Both the position numbers and the translations under genes were made by a program. Positions 53,733 through 62,839 of a stretch of DNA of 64,000 bases are shown here, one piece after another. Below the pieces are notes generated by a model. That model ran no database searches. It saw nothing but the letters and a program-made list of their open reading frames with translations, and was not told the DNA's origin. Position 1 is the first letter of the stretch, and every line of letters starts with the position of its first letter. The stretch comes from Sinorhizobium fredii (GTDB lineage Bacteria; Pseudomonadota; Alphaproteobacteria; Rhizobiales; Rhizobiaceae): positions 1,074,501-1,138,500 of the forward strand of contig NZ_CP024307.1 of NCBI RefSeq assembly GCF_002944405.1, written 5' to 3'.

Positions 53733-54434
53733 ATGACCGCTCCCATCGAGCTCTATTACTGGCCGACGCCGAACGGCTGGAAAATCACCATCATGCTGGA
53801 GGAGCTCGGCGTTCCCTACGTGGTCAAGTACATCAATATCGGGCAGGGTGATCAGTTCGCGCCGGATTTCCTGAGGATCTCGCCAAACAACCGCATGCCG
53901 GCCATCATCGACCCGGACGGACCGGGCGGCGAGCCCATCTCCCTCTTTGAATCGGGTGCGATCCTGCAATATCTCGGCCGAAAATTCGGGAAGTTCTACC
54001 CGACAGACGAGCGCACCCGTGCCGAGGTCGAGCAATGGCTCTTCTGGCAGGTCGGCGGCCTGGGCCCCATGGCAGGCCAGGCGCATCATTTCCGGCAATA
54101 TGCGCCGGAAAGAATCCAATACGGCATCGATCGCTACACCAATGAGGTGAACCGCCTCTATGGCGTCATGAACAAGCGGCTGGCCGATCGGCCGTTCCTC
54201 GCCGGCGACTATTCGATCGCCGACATGGCCGCGGTCGGCTGGGTGATCCCGCACGAGAACCAGGGCCAGGATCTCAACGATTTTCCGCATCTGAAGCGTT
54301 GGTTCGACGCGCTGCTGGCACGGCCCGCTGTTCGCAAAGCGATCGAGGTCGGCAAGGAGGAGCGGGCCCGTCAGAAGAGCCTTGCCGAGGACAAGGAAGC
54401 GCAGAAGATCCTGTTCGGGCAGCGCGCCCGCTGA
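53733..54434 (+). CDS. Glutathione S-transferase family protein (YfcG/Ure2p-like)
   Basis: A 233-residue soluble protein. The thioredoxin-fold N-terminal domain begins IELYYWPTPNGWKITIMLEE. It has the glutathione-binding NRMPAIIDPDG and LFESGAILQYL, and the helical C-terminal domain has GPMAGQAHHFRQYAPE. The Asn in TPNGWK matches the YfcG/YghU disulfide-bond oxidoreductase group rather than classical detoxifying enzymes. AGGAG lies about 12 bases before the ATG. It is a single gene, convergent with the DUF2147 gene. The substrate is unknown. Confidence 0.92.
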   Translation: MTAPIELYYWPTPNGWKITIMLEELGVPYVVKYINIGQGDQFAPDFLRISPNNRMPAIIDPDGPGGEPISLFESGAILQYLGRKFGKFYPTDERTRAEVEQWLFWQVGGLGPMAGQAHHFRQYAPERIQYGIDRYTNEVNRLYGVMNKRLADRPFLAGDYSIADMAAVGWVIPHENQGQDLNDFPHLKRWFDALLARPAVRKAIEVGKEERARQKSLAEDKEAQKILFGQRAR

Positions 54435-54440
54435 TTCGAG

Positions 54441-54470
54441 GCGAGGGCGGCCATAGTGGGTCGCCCTCGC
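54441..54470. terminator. Hairpin between convergent GST and DUF2147 genes
   Basis: GCGAGGGCG at 54441-54449 pairs with CGCCCTCGC at 54462-54470 across a 12-base loop, 6 bases after the GST stop. It lacks a long T run on either strand, so it is a weak or factor-dependent terminator at best. Confidence 0.45.
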
Positions 54471-54485
54471 GGAATTCGGAAAGAG

Positions 54486-54827
54486 CTAAAGCCGCATCCA
54501 GGTCTGCGACTTGCACAGCACCTTCAGCACGCAGCCCTTCATCTTCAGCGAATTGCCGTCGACCGAGCCCGAGCCGCTATAGGTCTTGTCGCTTTCCGGA
54601 TCGGTGATCTCGCCGCTGTAGCTGCCGCCCGTCCCGGCGAGATTGCCGATGCGCTTGCCGGCGTGCTTGCCCGTCTTCAGCGTGACGCAGAAAGCGCCGC
54701 CGCAGGGGGCTATCTCCGCCGTGGCTCCGCTCGCCGTCTTCCAGTTGCCGACGATCGGCTCGGCGGCATGAACCGCTCCCATCGCTCCGAAGACGAGTGC
54801 CGCGCTGACGAGCAAAGTACGAATCAT
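54486..54827 (-). CDS. DUF2147 domain-containing secreted protein
   Basis: A 113-residue protein with a signal peptide (residues 1-21, ending AVHAAEP). A DUF2147 beta-barrel domain follows, with VGNWKTASGATAEIAPC, FCVTLKTGKHAGKRIG and SLKMKGCVLKVLCKSQTWMRL, quoted in part as LKMKGCVLKVLCKSQTW. Four cysteines lie in the mature part. Related proteins occur widely in proteobacteria. The function is not established. It is a single gene, convergent with the glutathione transferase gene. Confidence 0.9.
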   Translation of the reverse strand: MIRTLLVSAALVFGAMGAVHAAEPIVGNWKTASGATAEIAPCGGAFCVTLKTGKHAGKRIGNLAGTGGSYSGEITDPESDKTYSGSGSVDGNSLKMKGCVLKVLCKSQTWMRL

Positions 54828-55402
54828 TCAATGTCCTCCCTTGGAGACGGTCGGTTGCCGGCCGCCGCGATCTGGATGCCTCGCATCGGCGGCCTCCTCG
54901 CCGTCCGAGCGCTGCACGATAGCTTACGCGTACGTAAAGGTAAATACGGGCCGCGACGCGAAAAATAGGCGCGGCAGGACCCTCACGTGAGTCGCGGAAT
55001 TCGGCCCCCGATAGTCCGGCAGGTGCATTGTTGGTTAGCGATCGGTTGAAATCGGAGTTTGAATTTTCCGTTAGTTTTGAATCGGATTGCCGGCGCTGCA
55101 GGCGCTGCGATGTTTAACGAAAAGCCAAGTTTACCAAGTATTTGAACTTTGTTTCCGTCAAATTAAGCATGCATTTTAAGCGCCCATTGAAGGCTGCGGG
55201 GCATACTCCAGCCCATAGGACGAGCGGTGAAGACGCACCGCCAAATCAGCCGGAGCCGACGCCGCACAAGACGGCGCGACATCGGAAAGCCCGCCAAGAG
55301 GCAAGACTGAAACAGGGACAAAAAGAACAGCAACTGAAGCCCGGCGCGCCCGAAGGGGCGTGCCGCTTCGGCTGAACCAACAAGAACGACAGGGACAAGC
55401 AA
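54828..55402 (+). other. Long intergenic region with one doubtful small frame
   Basis: Bases about 54930-55165 are AT-rich with several AATTTT-type runs and no gene that I can support. From the ATG at 55169 a frame of 68 codons runs to 55375 (MHFKRPLKAAGHTPAHR...KEQQLKPG). It is very rich in His, Lys, Arg and Pro and has no clear ribosome-binding site. It may be a leader of the next gene rather than a protein gene. Confidence 0.35.
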
Positions 55403-55669
55403 ATGGCACGCTTTGACTTCGAGATCACGTCGGATGCGGCAATGGGCGGCGAAAACCGGGCCGACATTCTTTGCGAAATGGGTCTTGCCTACGCGACCGG
55501 CCGCGGTCGGCCGGTGGACCTCGTGGCCGCCCATAAGTGGCTGAACATCGCCGCCATCAAGGGCTCGGACCGCGCCGCCGACCTTCGCGCCGATCTCGCC
55601 GCGACGATGAGCAAGACCGATCTTGCCGCGGCCCTGCGCGCCGCCCGCGAATGGATGACGGTGCATTGA
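55403..55669 (+). CDS. Small SEL1-like repeat protein
   Basis: An 88-residue soluble helical protein. CEMGLAYATGRGRPVDLVAA and HKWLNIAAIKGSDRAADLR form one SEL1-type (TPR-like) repeat, and a last helix reads AAALRAAREWMTV. AGGGA lies 7 to 8 bases before the ATG. Single-repeat proteins like this are common in Rhizobiaceae and probably mediate a protein contact. The partner is unknown. The gene converges with the aminotransferase gene, 30 bases away. Confidence 0.85.
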   Translation: MARFDFEITSDAAMGGENRADILCEMGLAYATGRGRPVDLVAAHKWLNIAAIKGSDRAADLRADLAATMSKTDLAAALRAAREWMTVH

Positions 55670-55699
55670 TACCGCACAAGCTGGGGCGACAGCTCCAGT

Positions 55700-56821
55700 C
55701 TAGCCCTCGGCCAGGCTCTTGAGCACGAGCGGCAGGGCGGCCTCGAGAAAGTCCATCTCGGCATAGGGGCCGGTGCTGATCCGGACGCAGCGATTGAGCG
55801 GCGCGACGCCCGGCATGCGGATGAAAATGCCGTGATCGCCCATCAGCCGGTCGACGATCGCCCGGGCATAGGTTGCATCCCGTCCGCAGTCGATGGCGAC
55901 GAAATTCGTCGCCGACGCCAACGGCCGCAGCCCGTTGTCACACGCAATGCCGGCGATCCGGTCGCGCGATGCTGCGATCCGCTGCGTCACTTCATTGAGA
56001 TATTGCTGGTCGGCGAGGGCGGCGAGCGCCGCAGCCACGCCGATTCGATTCATCCCGAAATGGTTGCGGATCTTGTCGAAGGCCTGAGCGCTGCCCGGCG
56101 TCGTCAGCGCATAGCCGACCCGCGCGCCGGCGAGGCCATAGGCCTTGGAGAAGGTGCGGGTGCGGATGACGTTCGGCCGCTCGATCAGGCTCTCGATCGA
56201 CGGCAGAGCTTCGGCCGGCGCCGTTTCGCAATAGGCTTCGTCTAGGATCAGCAGCGTCGTTTCGGGCAGGGCGTTCGCAAACTCGACGACGCGCTCGGCC
56301 GGCCACCAACTCCCCATCGGATTGTCGGGATTGGCAAGATAGACGAGCGGTGCCGCCTCGCGCTTGACCGCGGAGAGCAGGCCGCCGAGGTCTTCGCGAT
56401 CATCGACGTAAGGCACGGTGACGAGCCGGCCGCCATGCCCTGCCACATGGTAGTTGAAGGTCGGATAGCCGCCGAACGAAGTGACCACCGGCGTGCCCTG
56501 CTCGACGACGAGGCGGACGATCTGCCCGAGCAGGCCGTCGATCCCCTCTCCGACGGCGATATGGGCAGGCGAGATGCCGAGATGCGCCGCGAGTGCGTGC
56601 CTCAGCTCGTAATTTTCGGGGTCTGCGTATTTCCAGGTTTCGCCGGCGGCCCGCTGGATCGCGAGCAAGACGGAATCGGCCGGCCCGAAGCCGCTCTCGT
56701 TTGCGCCGATGCGGGCGGCAATCCCGCGGCCGCGCTGCCGCTCGATCGCTTCCGGACCGACGAAGGGAACCGTGGCCGGCAGGGATTGGATGAGCGGCGT
56801 GAAACGCGAGAATGCAGACAT
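55700..56821 (-). CDS. PLP-dependent class I/II aminotransferase (HisC-like)
   Basis: A 373-residue fold-type I aminotransferase resembling histidinol-phosphate aminotransferase. IGANESGFGP is the N-terminal substrate segment. VGEGIDGLLGQIVR, YLANPDNPMGSWWP and LLILDEAYCE are the cofactor-contact motifs. The Schiff-base lysine lies in TRTFSKAYGLAGARVGY, and the C-terminal Arg in CVRISTGP. It is not beside other his genes, so it may act on another amino acid, for example in aromatic or cobalamin-side-chain metabolism. It is a single gene, and the ATG at 56821 gives the usual length. Confidence 0.9.
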   Translation of the reverse strand: MSAFSRFTPLIQSLPATVPFVGPEAIERQRGRGIAARIGANESGFGPADSVLLAIQRAAGETWKYADPENYELRHALAAHLGISPAHIAVGEGIDGLLGQIVRLVVEQGTPVVTSFGGYPTFNYHVAGHGGRLVTVPYVDDREDLGGLLSAVKREAAPLVYLANPDNPMGSWWPAERVVEFANALPETTLLILDEAYCETAPAEALPSIESLIERPNVIRTRTFSKAYGLAGARVGYALTTPGSAQAFDKIRNHFGMNRIGVAAALAALADQQYLNEVTQRIAASRDRIAGIACDNGLRPLASATNFVAIDCGRDATYARAIVDRLMGDHGIFIRMPGVAPLNRCVRISTGPYAEMDFLEAALPLVLKSLAEG

Positions 56822-56934
56822 CTTGACAACTGAGCTCCGTTCGAAAAGCGCCGCGGAACTTATCGCATTGGAACGGCAAGCGGAATGCGCAAAAGAGAAG
56901 GCGTCAGGTTTCGTTATTTCCCCGGCACCGCCAT

Positions 56935-57351
56935 CTATCGTCCCCCAACCGCGAAATATCCGACTGCGGGCGCGGGAGGTGCGGATTTAACCTTGCCGGT
57001 TTGGCCGGTGAAAAATTCGTGGCGCACGATTTGGTGGAGGAATGCTTCGTCGATGGGCTTGATGAACTGCACCCCGATGCGGTTGTCCCGCCGGTGAACC
57101 TCGGCGCAGCCGATCCGGACATTCGTTCCCACGATGTGGAGATAGTAGTGCGCAGGCAGGCCGATGGTCGTGCTGACGGAGAAACTCGCTCCACCGCGCG
57201 AGATGTCGGTCATCTTGCAGGCGCGGATCGACACGCCGCCAAGCGCCGGCCGCACCGACATCAGCGTTGCGGCATGTCCGATCGCGAAGCGTTCGTAACG
57301 CCGCTCGTAAAGCAGCGATGGAACAAGCGAATACATGGTCGACTGCAGCAT
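56935..57351 (-). CDS. PilZ domain protein with intact c-di-GMP motifs
   Basis: A 138-residue protein with one PilZ domain. The RxxxR motif is in YERRYERF near residue 20, and DISRGGASF near residue 49 matches (D/N)xSxxG. Both are needed to bind cyclic di-GMP. The second half has RIGCAEVHRRDNRIGVQFI. It is probably an effector of motility or exopolysaccharide output. It lies 228 bases after a second, related PilZ gene on the same strand and shares the segment IGCAEVHR with it, so the two are likely duplicates. Confidence 0.88.
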   Translation of the reverse strand: MLQSTMYSLVPSLLYERRYERFAIGHAATLMSVRPALGGVSIRACKMTDISRGGASFSVSTTIGLPAHYYLHIVGTNVRIGCAEVHRRDNRIGVQFIKPIDEAFLHQIVRHEFFTGQTGKVKSAPPAPAVGYFAVGGR

Positions 57352-57579
57352 GCGTCGTGCTCCGATGATCGCGCCGCTCGCGATGCCGTCGTGCGGGTGT
57401 TCGCCGATCGGTCAACGGAGCTTTGCCAGATCCCGGCAAGTCATTTGCCGGCACCCGCGAGCGGTGAGACGCCTGCAGGGTCGACGGTCACTTTCCACCA
57501 GCAATCCTGCAATCGCTTGAAGATATTCAATAGAAATTTAATGAAACGCCCGGCCCAAGCGTCGGTGCGTCGCCCGCAC

Positions 57580-57990
57580 TCATAATCCGCTCGAGAACTG
57601 GAGACGAATCAGCGTGCTCACGAACTCCTGTGCGAGCAGCATGTTGAAGCGCACACCGAGTTCCGTCCCGCTGCGATGCACCTCGGCACAGCCGATCTCC
57701 TCCTTGAAGCCGTCGATCTCCAGAAAGAAGTGTTTTGGTAGTGGAATAGCGGCGTTGAAGTCGAGCATGGCGCCGCCGATCGAAATGTGCCGCAGCAGCG
57801 CCTGATATTTGGTCTTCGCCTTCAACTGACTGCCGATGACGAGAATGCGGCAGGGGCGCTCGATATGATAATGCGGATAGGCAACGGCTGATTGGCCGGG
57901 CTTTCCGGGAGCGAGATGGATGATCATCGACATGGCGTGATCCGGGGAATAGCTGTCTTGTCCGGTGCAGAACCCGATAGCACGGACCAT
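57580..57990 (-). CDS. PilZ domain protein with degenerate c-di-GMP motifs
   Basis: A 136-residue PilZ paralogue of the gene at 56935-57351, sharing IGCAEVHR and the overall layout. The arginine motif is reduced to ERPCRI (RxxR instead of RxxxR). The second motif reads RHISIGGAML, with His where Asp or Asn is required. It may have lost cyclic di-GMP binding, or act as partner of the intact copy. The ATG at 57990 is chosen because no nearer start keeps the N-terminal helix. No transmembrane part is seen. Confidence 0.82.
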   Translation of the reverse strand: MVRAIGFCTGQDSYSPDHAMSMIIHLAPGKPGQSAVAYPHYHIERPCRILVIGSQLKAKTKYQALLRHISIGGAMLDFNAAIPLPKHFFLEIDGFKEEIGCAEVHRSGTELGVRFNMLLAQEFVSTLIRLQFSSGL

Positions 57991-58150
57991 TCTGTCGCGG
58001 CGACGTCACACTCCCTGATCCGACTTGCTTCAGCCTTGCCGCCACGCGATCAACAGCGCCCGCTCGACCACGACGAAAATGGCGGGAATTCCTGAAATTC
58101 GACAAAAAAATCTTGCATTGAAGCCGCGCTGCCACTAGTCAGGCGCTAAC

Positions 58151-58240
58151 GGAGAGGTGGCCGAGTGGTCGAAGGCGCTCCCCTGCTAAGGGAGTATACC
58201 GGAAACGGTATCGAGGGTTCGAATCCCTTCTTCTCCGCCA
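58151..58240 (+). tRNA. tRNA-Ser (anticodon GCT), with encoded CCA
   Basis: A 90-base tRNA with acceptor arm GGAGAGG pairing with the matching 3' end before CCA. The anticodon stem CTCCC/GGGAG encloses the loop CTGCTAA, so the anticodon is GCT and the codons read are AGC and AGU. A long variable arm (TATACCGGAAACGGTATC) is typical of serine tRNAs, and GGTTCGAATCCC forms the T arm. The 3' end probably serves as the attachment site of the integrase encoded 163 bases downstream. Confidence 0.97.
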
Positions 58241-58272
58241 TCAGACCTTCCCAAGCATCATTATACACACCA

Positions 58273-58298
58273 CGCGGCCTTGATTTGCCGCGTTTTTT
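58273..58298 (+). terminator. Rho-independent terminator after tRNA-Ser
   Basis: CGCGGC at 58273-58278 pairs with GCCGCG at 58287-58292 across an eight-base loop and is followed by six T residues. It ends the tRNA transcript 33 bases after the mature end. Confidence 0.85.
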
Positions 58299-58353
58299 GT
58301 TGCTTCTAGTTTCCTATGGGTTTCCATCGATAACGACCGCTACCCGCTCATTT

Positions 58354-58394
58354 GTGGGTATCTTTGTGGGTACCGAAAACCAAAAATGTGGGTA
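58354..58394 (+). repeat. Three GTGGGTA repeats before the integrase gene
   Basis: GTGGGTA occurs at 58354-58360, 58366-58372 and 58388-58394, with start-to-start spacings of 12 and 22 bases, close to one and two helical turns. The last copy overlaps a possible upstream start of the integrase. Such phased repeats fit arm-type integrase sites or an autoregulatory operator next to the attachment site. Confidence 0.6.
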
Positions 58395-58403
58395 TCACGG
58401 CGC

Positions 58404-59723
58404 ATGAGTGCTCTGACGGACAAGACGGTTAAGAACGCGAAGAAAGAGGAAGCGACGTACAAGCTCGTCGACGGCGGCGGCCTCAATCTGTTTGTTCTGC
58501 CCACCGGCACCAAATCATGGCGTCTCCGCTACCGTTTCGACGGCAAGGAGAAGACGCTGGTTATCGGCAACTATCCCGACGTGTCCCTGGGCGAGGCTCG
58601 GGCGGCGAGGGAGGATGCGAAGGAGACGCTAAAGGCCGGGCGTGACCCCAGCGTCGTCAAGAAGGTTGAAAAGCTGATTGGCAAGCAGCAGACCGCCGAC
58701 ACCTTTGAGGTAATCGCTCGAGAGTGGCACGAGCTGCAAAAGCCGCACTGGGTCGCAAGGCATGCTGACGACGTTCTGGACTCGCTGGTGAAGGATGTGT
58801 TTCCGATAATTGGGAAGATGCCGATCCGCGACATCGATGCGCCGACGGTGCTGGCGGTTCTCCGATTGGTGGAGAAGCGGGACGCGAAGGAAACGGCTCG
58901 CCGAATCCGGCAGCGGCTTTCATCCATCGTCGTCTACGCCATTGCATCGGGAAGGGCGACGCAGGACCCAGCAGCGGTTGTTCGTGAAGCGATGGCGCCA
59001 ATGAAGAAGGGGCGGCAGCCGGCGATAACCGATGTTGACAAGGCCCGGGAGATGCTGCTGGCGGCATGGAAGACGCCATCGCATCCCGTGACCAAACTCG
59101 GCCTTCGGCTGCTGGTGCTCACCGCCGTACGTCCGGGCACGCTTATCACCACGCCTTGGGCTGAATGGAACCGGATCGACGAGGACGATCCGGTCTGGCA
59201 GATACCGGCGGCCCGCATGAAGCTCAAGCTGCAGCATAAGGATGACGAGGCCCGCGACCACCTCGTCCCCTTGTCCAGCCAGGCGGCGGAGACAATTACA
59301 GTGTTGCGTTCCCTGACGGGGCGCGGACCCTTCGCGCTGCCAAATGGCCGGCACGCCCACAAGGCCATGTCGGAGAATGCTCTTGGCTATCTGCTGAACC
59401 GCGCCGGGTATCACCACAAGCACGTGCCTCACGGCTTCCGCTCGACGTTCTCGACGATCATGAATGAACGACATCCGGCCGATCGGCAAATCATTGATCT
59501 GATGCTCGGGCACACGCCGAACGACAAGGTGGAGGGCGCCTATAACCGGGCAGAGCACTTGCCGCGCCGCAAGGAGCTTGCGCAGCTTTGGGCAGACCTG
59601 ATCCTCAAAGACATGCCTACGGCCGACGAACTGCTTCACGGACCGAGGAAGAACCTCAAGGAAGTAGAGGCTGTAACTTTAGAGCCAAGAGCCAGACGGC
59701 GAGGACAACTGTCGCGGCAATGA
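58404..59723 (+). CDS. P4-type tyrosine site-specific integrase
   Basis: A 439-residue recombinase. The N-terminal arm-binding DUF4102-type domain has YKLVDGGGLNLFVLPTGTKS and YRFDGKEKTLVIGNYPDVSL. The core-binding SAM-like domain (about 95-185) leads to the catalytic domain with Arg in LTAVRPGTL, His-x-x-Arg in HGFRSTFST and the nucleophile Tyr in EGAYNRAEH. It inserts and excises mobile islands at tRNA genes, here tRNA-Ser(GCT). The ATG at 58404 is preferred; an ATG at 58386 lies in the repeat region. The gene appears intact. Confidence 0.95.
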   Translation: MSALTDKTVKNAKKEEATYKLVDGGGLNLFVLPTGTKSWRLRYRFDGKEKTLVIGNYPDVSLGEARAAREDAKETLKAGRDPSVVKKVEKLIGKQQTADTFEVIAREWHELQKPHWVARHADDVLDSLVKDVFPIIGKMPIRDIDAPTVLAVLRLVEKRDAKETARRIRQRLSSIVVYAIASGRATQDPAAVVREAMAPMKKGRQPAITDVDKAREMLLAAWKTPSHPVTKLGLRLLVLTAVRPGTLITTPWAEWNRIDEDDPVWQIPAARMKLKLQHKDDEARDHLVPLSSQAAETITVLRSLTGRGPFALPNGRHAHKAMSENALGYLLNRAGYHHKHVPHGFRSTFSTIMNERHPADRQIIDLMLGHTPNDKVEGAYNRAEHLPRRKELAQLWADLILKDMPTADELLHGPRKNLKEVEAVTLEPRARRRGQLSRQ

Positions 59724-60001
59724 CGACTCCAACTTGCGGCCGCGCCGCTTCCTACAGTTGGCGCTCCTCATGTAGGTCTGCCGCGAGCTCGCTTTGCGAA
59801 TTCGGAGCGCCGCCTGCATCCCTTCCGAGGGATTGCACCGTCGGGCGGTGCATCGGCGGGCCACCGAGTGTCTCGAATGGGTGGAATCCGGAAGTCGGAC
59901 GACGGGAGCTGGATGGGCACGATGCGCCAGCACCGGTCATTGCTCCTCCTTGAGCGAGTGGCTGCAGAAGGTGCAAGACCGGACACTCGCCCGGCCTGAA
60001 A

Positions 60002-61771
60002 TTACACCAGGCCGGCCTTGCGAAGCCCGTCCACGACTAGCTCGAAATCGTCGGGGTTCTTGTAGGGCAACACTTTGCGACGGTATTCGAGGGAGTAGTC
60101 GGGATTGACCCGGAACACCTCCTGCCAAGCCGCGCGGGCATCGTCGAAACGGCCCAGATGCCCGTAGCTCGCTGCCAGGAGCGCGCGCGAGACATCGGTA
60201 ACGGGATTGCGGGTCAGCCGCTCTTTTAGCAAGCCAACCGCCTGTTCGTACCTTCCCAGATGAAACGACGCCAAGGCTTGGAAGTGCAATAGCACATCCG
60301 GAAAATATGGGTTCAAGACCTTCGCCCGATCGAAATGCTTGAGTGCCTCGTCGGCCCTGGCCGAGTAATTCAGTGCCTCGCCCAGGCTGACGTGCCCTTC
60401 AGCGAAGTTCGGATTGAGGACTATCGCACGCTGGGCCTCGCTGATGGCCACGTCGTGCCGTCGCGAATACAATTCGACGATGCTCAGCGCCCAGTGCGCC
60501 CTGGGATCGCGATCATCCAGCGCTACCGCCCGCGTCGCAAGCTCTTCCGCTTGCTCGCGCGAATTCGGCGGTGACGGGCTCCATCCATTCAAATAGTCGA
60601 GTACGTGGGTGAGGGCCAGGAACGCGTGGGCCGAGGCGAAATTCGGGTCCAGTTTGATTGCACGTTGCAAAAGGTCCCGGGCGGCGACGTTCGTCTCCAT
60701 CGTCAGCCTGTGCCACAGCTCTCGGCCACGCAGGAAATAGTCATACGCCTCAATGTTGCCGGTGTGCTCGGGCGCCAGCCGCTGCCGGTCGCCCTCCGTC
60801 AGGTTGATCGCTAGTGCGCCAACGATCTGCTGCGTGACGTCGTCCTGCACCGCGAATATGTCGGTGAGGTCGCGATCGAAGCGCTCCGCCCACAGATGTC
60901 CGCTCGAGGCTGCGTCGATAAGCTGCGCCGTGATGCGCACCCTGTTTCCCGATTTGCGGACGCTGCCTTCCAGCACGTAGCGTACGCCGAGGTTTCTGCC
61001 GACCTCCTGCACGTGAACGTTCTTGCCCTTGAACGTGAACGACGAATTGCGGGCGATGACGAAGAGCTGCGGCAGCTTTGAGAGAGATGTGATGATGTCT
61101 TCGGAGATTCCGTCGGCGAAATATTCCTGCTCGGCATCACCGCTCATGTTGGCGAAGGGCAGCACGGCGATCGACAGCTTCGGCGGCAGTTCCGTCGTCG
61201 GCCGGCTTGTCACCGGCTGTGAGGTCGCGGTTGCCTTTGCCTCGGTGGTGCCGACACGCAGCGAATACACCCGGATCGGCTCGGCGATGTTCTTGAGCTG
61301 CGTGTTGCCGAGATCGCTGACTAAGAGGTCAAGCCGCGCCTTGACCTGGCGATAGGCATCCTCGGATAGGCAGATGGCCCCTGGCGCAGCGACGCCCTCC
61401 AGACGCGAGGCGATGTTGACGCCGTCGCCCATCAGGTCGCCGTCGCTTTCCTCGACCACGTCGCCGAGATGAATTCCGATCCGGAACTCGATGCGGCGGT
61501 CCTGCGGCACGCCGGCATTGCGCTCGACCATACCGTTCTGCACCTCAATGGCGCAGCGCACGGCGTCTACTACACTGCGGAACTCGACCAGCGCCCCATC
61601 GCCTGTGCGCTTGATCACGCGTCCGTTGTGGACGGCGATGGTCGGATCGATCAGGTCGCTGCGCAGCGCCCGCAACCTGGCCAAAGTACGGTCTTCGTCT
61701 GCGCCGGCCAGCCGGCTGTAGCCGACCACGTCGGCAGCCAGGATCGCCGCTAGCTTGCGGTTCTCGCTCAC
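60002..61771 (-). CDS. Class III adenylate cyclase with TolB-like and TPR domains
   Basis: A 589-residue protein. The N-terminal cyclase domain (about residues 1-180) has metal ligands Asp14 ([10 protein letters not shown]) and Asp58 ([10 protein letters not shown]), and the transition-state pair Asn119 and Arg123 ([12 protein letters not shown]), so it should be active. A TolB-like segment (about 200-330, [20 protein letters not shown]) and several TPR repeats up to the C-terminus follow. It makes cAMP. This architecture is very common in rhizobia. GTG at 61771 with GAGGAG upstream is the best start, since the further upstream codon is TTG. A single gene on the island. Confidence 0.92.
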   Translation of the reverse strand: MSENRKLAAILAADVVGYSRLAGADEDRTLARLRALRSDLIDPTIAVHNGRVIKRTGDGALVEFRSVVDAVRCAIEVQNGMVERNAGVPQDRRIEFRIGIHLGDVVEESDGDLMGDGVNIASRLEGVAAPGAICLSEDAYRQVKARLDLLVSDLGNTQLKNIAEPIRVYSLRVGTTEAKATATSQPVTSRPTTELPPKLSIAVLPFANMSGDAEQEYFADGISEDIITSLSKLPQLFVIARNSSFTFKGKNVHVQEVGRNLGVRYVLEGSVRKSGNRVRITAQLIDAASSGHLWAERFDRDLTDIFAVQDDVTQQIVGALAINLTEGDRQRLAPEHTGNIEAYDYFLRGRELWHRLTMETNVAARDLLQRAIKLDPNFASAHAFLALTHVLDYLNGWSPSPPNSREQAEELATRAVALDDRDPRAHWALSIVELYSRRHDVAISEAQRAIVLNPNFAEGHVSLGEALNYSARADEALKHFDRAKVLNPYFPDVLLHFQALASFHLGRYEQAVGLLKERLTRNPVTDVSRALLAASYGHLGRFDDARAAWQEVFRVNPDYSLEYRRKVLPYKNPDDFELVVDGLRKAGLV

Positions 61772-61795
61772 AGGGCCATCTCCTCGTCTCCACAA

Positions 61796-62095
61796 TAACA
61801 GGAAGACACAGGGAAGAGGAAATTTTCGGGGTCCCGTTCAGAGCGACTTTGGGTGAGATCAACGCTCGCCATTTGTTCGCCGGCAATCGTGAATGCTCAC
61901 AATGTCGAGCACTCGCAACCCGGTGCCAATGGCGCAGACGTCCTGCCTGGGCAATGACTGTCCTTGCAACTTTCGGACATTCGACACCGTGACGCCGAAA
62001 GTCGGCTCAGGGTCGATCTTTCCGGTTCCCATCCGTCGGGAAGGGGTGGAGAGCCGAAGTTCAATGCGATGGCGACGAACGTCTGCAGTGCAGAC
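61796..62095. other. Intergenic region upstream of cyclase gene
   Basis: I see no supportable gene in these 300 bases. The open frames on the plus strand have no ribosome-binding site and atypical composition. The cyclase promoter should lie near 61800-61900. The acetyltransferase gene ends at the right edge. Confidence 0.35.
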
Positions 62096-62692
62096 TCAGC
62101 GGCCTTCCACTGGATGGAGCGATTTAATCAGAAGCATCCAGCGCTCTGTATCGGTCTCCCAGCCTTCCTTCACACAGGGGAGTGTTGCAGCTTCTGCGTA
62201 GCCATGCCGCTCATACAGTCGTCGTGCACCTGCATTGTTGTTGGCGACGATGACACTCATCCGACGAAGCGCTGCTTCCCCCGCTATTTCTTCTGCAAGA
62301 CTGAGTAGTCGCGAGCCAAGTCCTTGCCCTCGGTATTCGGGATAGCAGGCCAGCACATTGACATACCAACTTTCCAGTGCCTTGTTTTCCAGTTCTTGAA
62401 GCGGCCGAAACAGGGCAGGGAAGTCATTGCCAATTGGTTTGGGCTCCGAGCCGATCGGGTAGCCAGTCAGACTTGCTACAGCACCGTCTCCAAAGTCCAC
62501 AACCACGATCTGGCCGTCGCGGGCCTTTTCTATTTGCCGAGCGCGACCAACCTCCCAAGGATCCTGACCGTCCTTTGCAAGTCCCTCCCAAATGTACAGG
62601 GGCAAACCCTCGCCGGCAAAGTTGACGAGGTCCGCCAGCGGCCTTGCATCTGCTTCGGTCGCAATTCGTAGCGGTGGCTCAAGCCGGATCAT
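62096..62692 (-). CDS. GNAT family N-acetyltransferase
   Basis: A 198-residue acetyltransferase. The acetyl-CoA-binding motif A is VLACYPEYRGQGLGSRLLSL (Q/RxxGxG/A) near residues 112-131. It is followed by MSVIVANNNAGARRLYERHG, the usual motif B. The N-terminal segment (PPLRIATEADARPLADLVNF) is typical of GNAT enzymes. The acceptor cannot be told. It lies on the island between the cyclase and the PAS kinase, transcribed away from the kinase. Confidence 0.92.
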   Translation of the reverse strand: MIRLEPPLRIATEADARPLADLVNFAGEGLPLYIWEGLAKDGQDPWEVGRARQIEKARDGQIVVVDFGDGAVASLTGYPIGSEPKPIGNDFPALFRPLQELENKALESWYVNVLACYPEYRGQGLGSRLLSLAEEIAGEAALRRMSVIVANNNAGARRLYERHGYAEAATLPCVKEGWETDTERWMLLIKSLHPVEGR

Positions 62693-62839
62693 TTGATCCT
62701 CCGGAAGCTCTCGGGCGGCGGTTTATCCTAAGAGGTTTTTCGAACGGCGTACACGGCGCTAGTCTCATCGGCCTGTACACAGATCGAATGACATCGTAAG
62801 CAATCTCTAATCAATACTTTTCGAGGGGAAAGGACAGCA

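Noticed and set aside
55142..55375. 77-codon frame starting with TTG, or 68 codons from ATG at 55169
   Set aside because: There is no ribosome-binding site and composition is biased to His, Lys, Arg and Pro. It is noted only inside the intergenic entry.
59768..59986. 72-codon minus-strand frame between integrase and cyclase
   Set aside because: It is Arg/Pro-rich, has no ribosome-binding site and has no family resemblance. It is probably a non-coding remnant.
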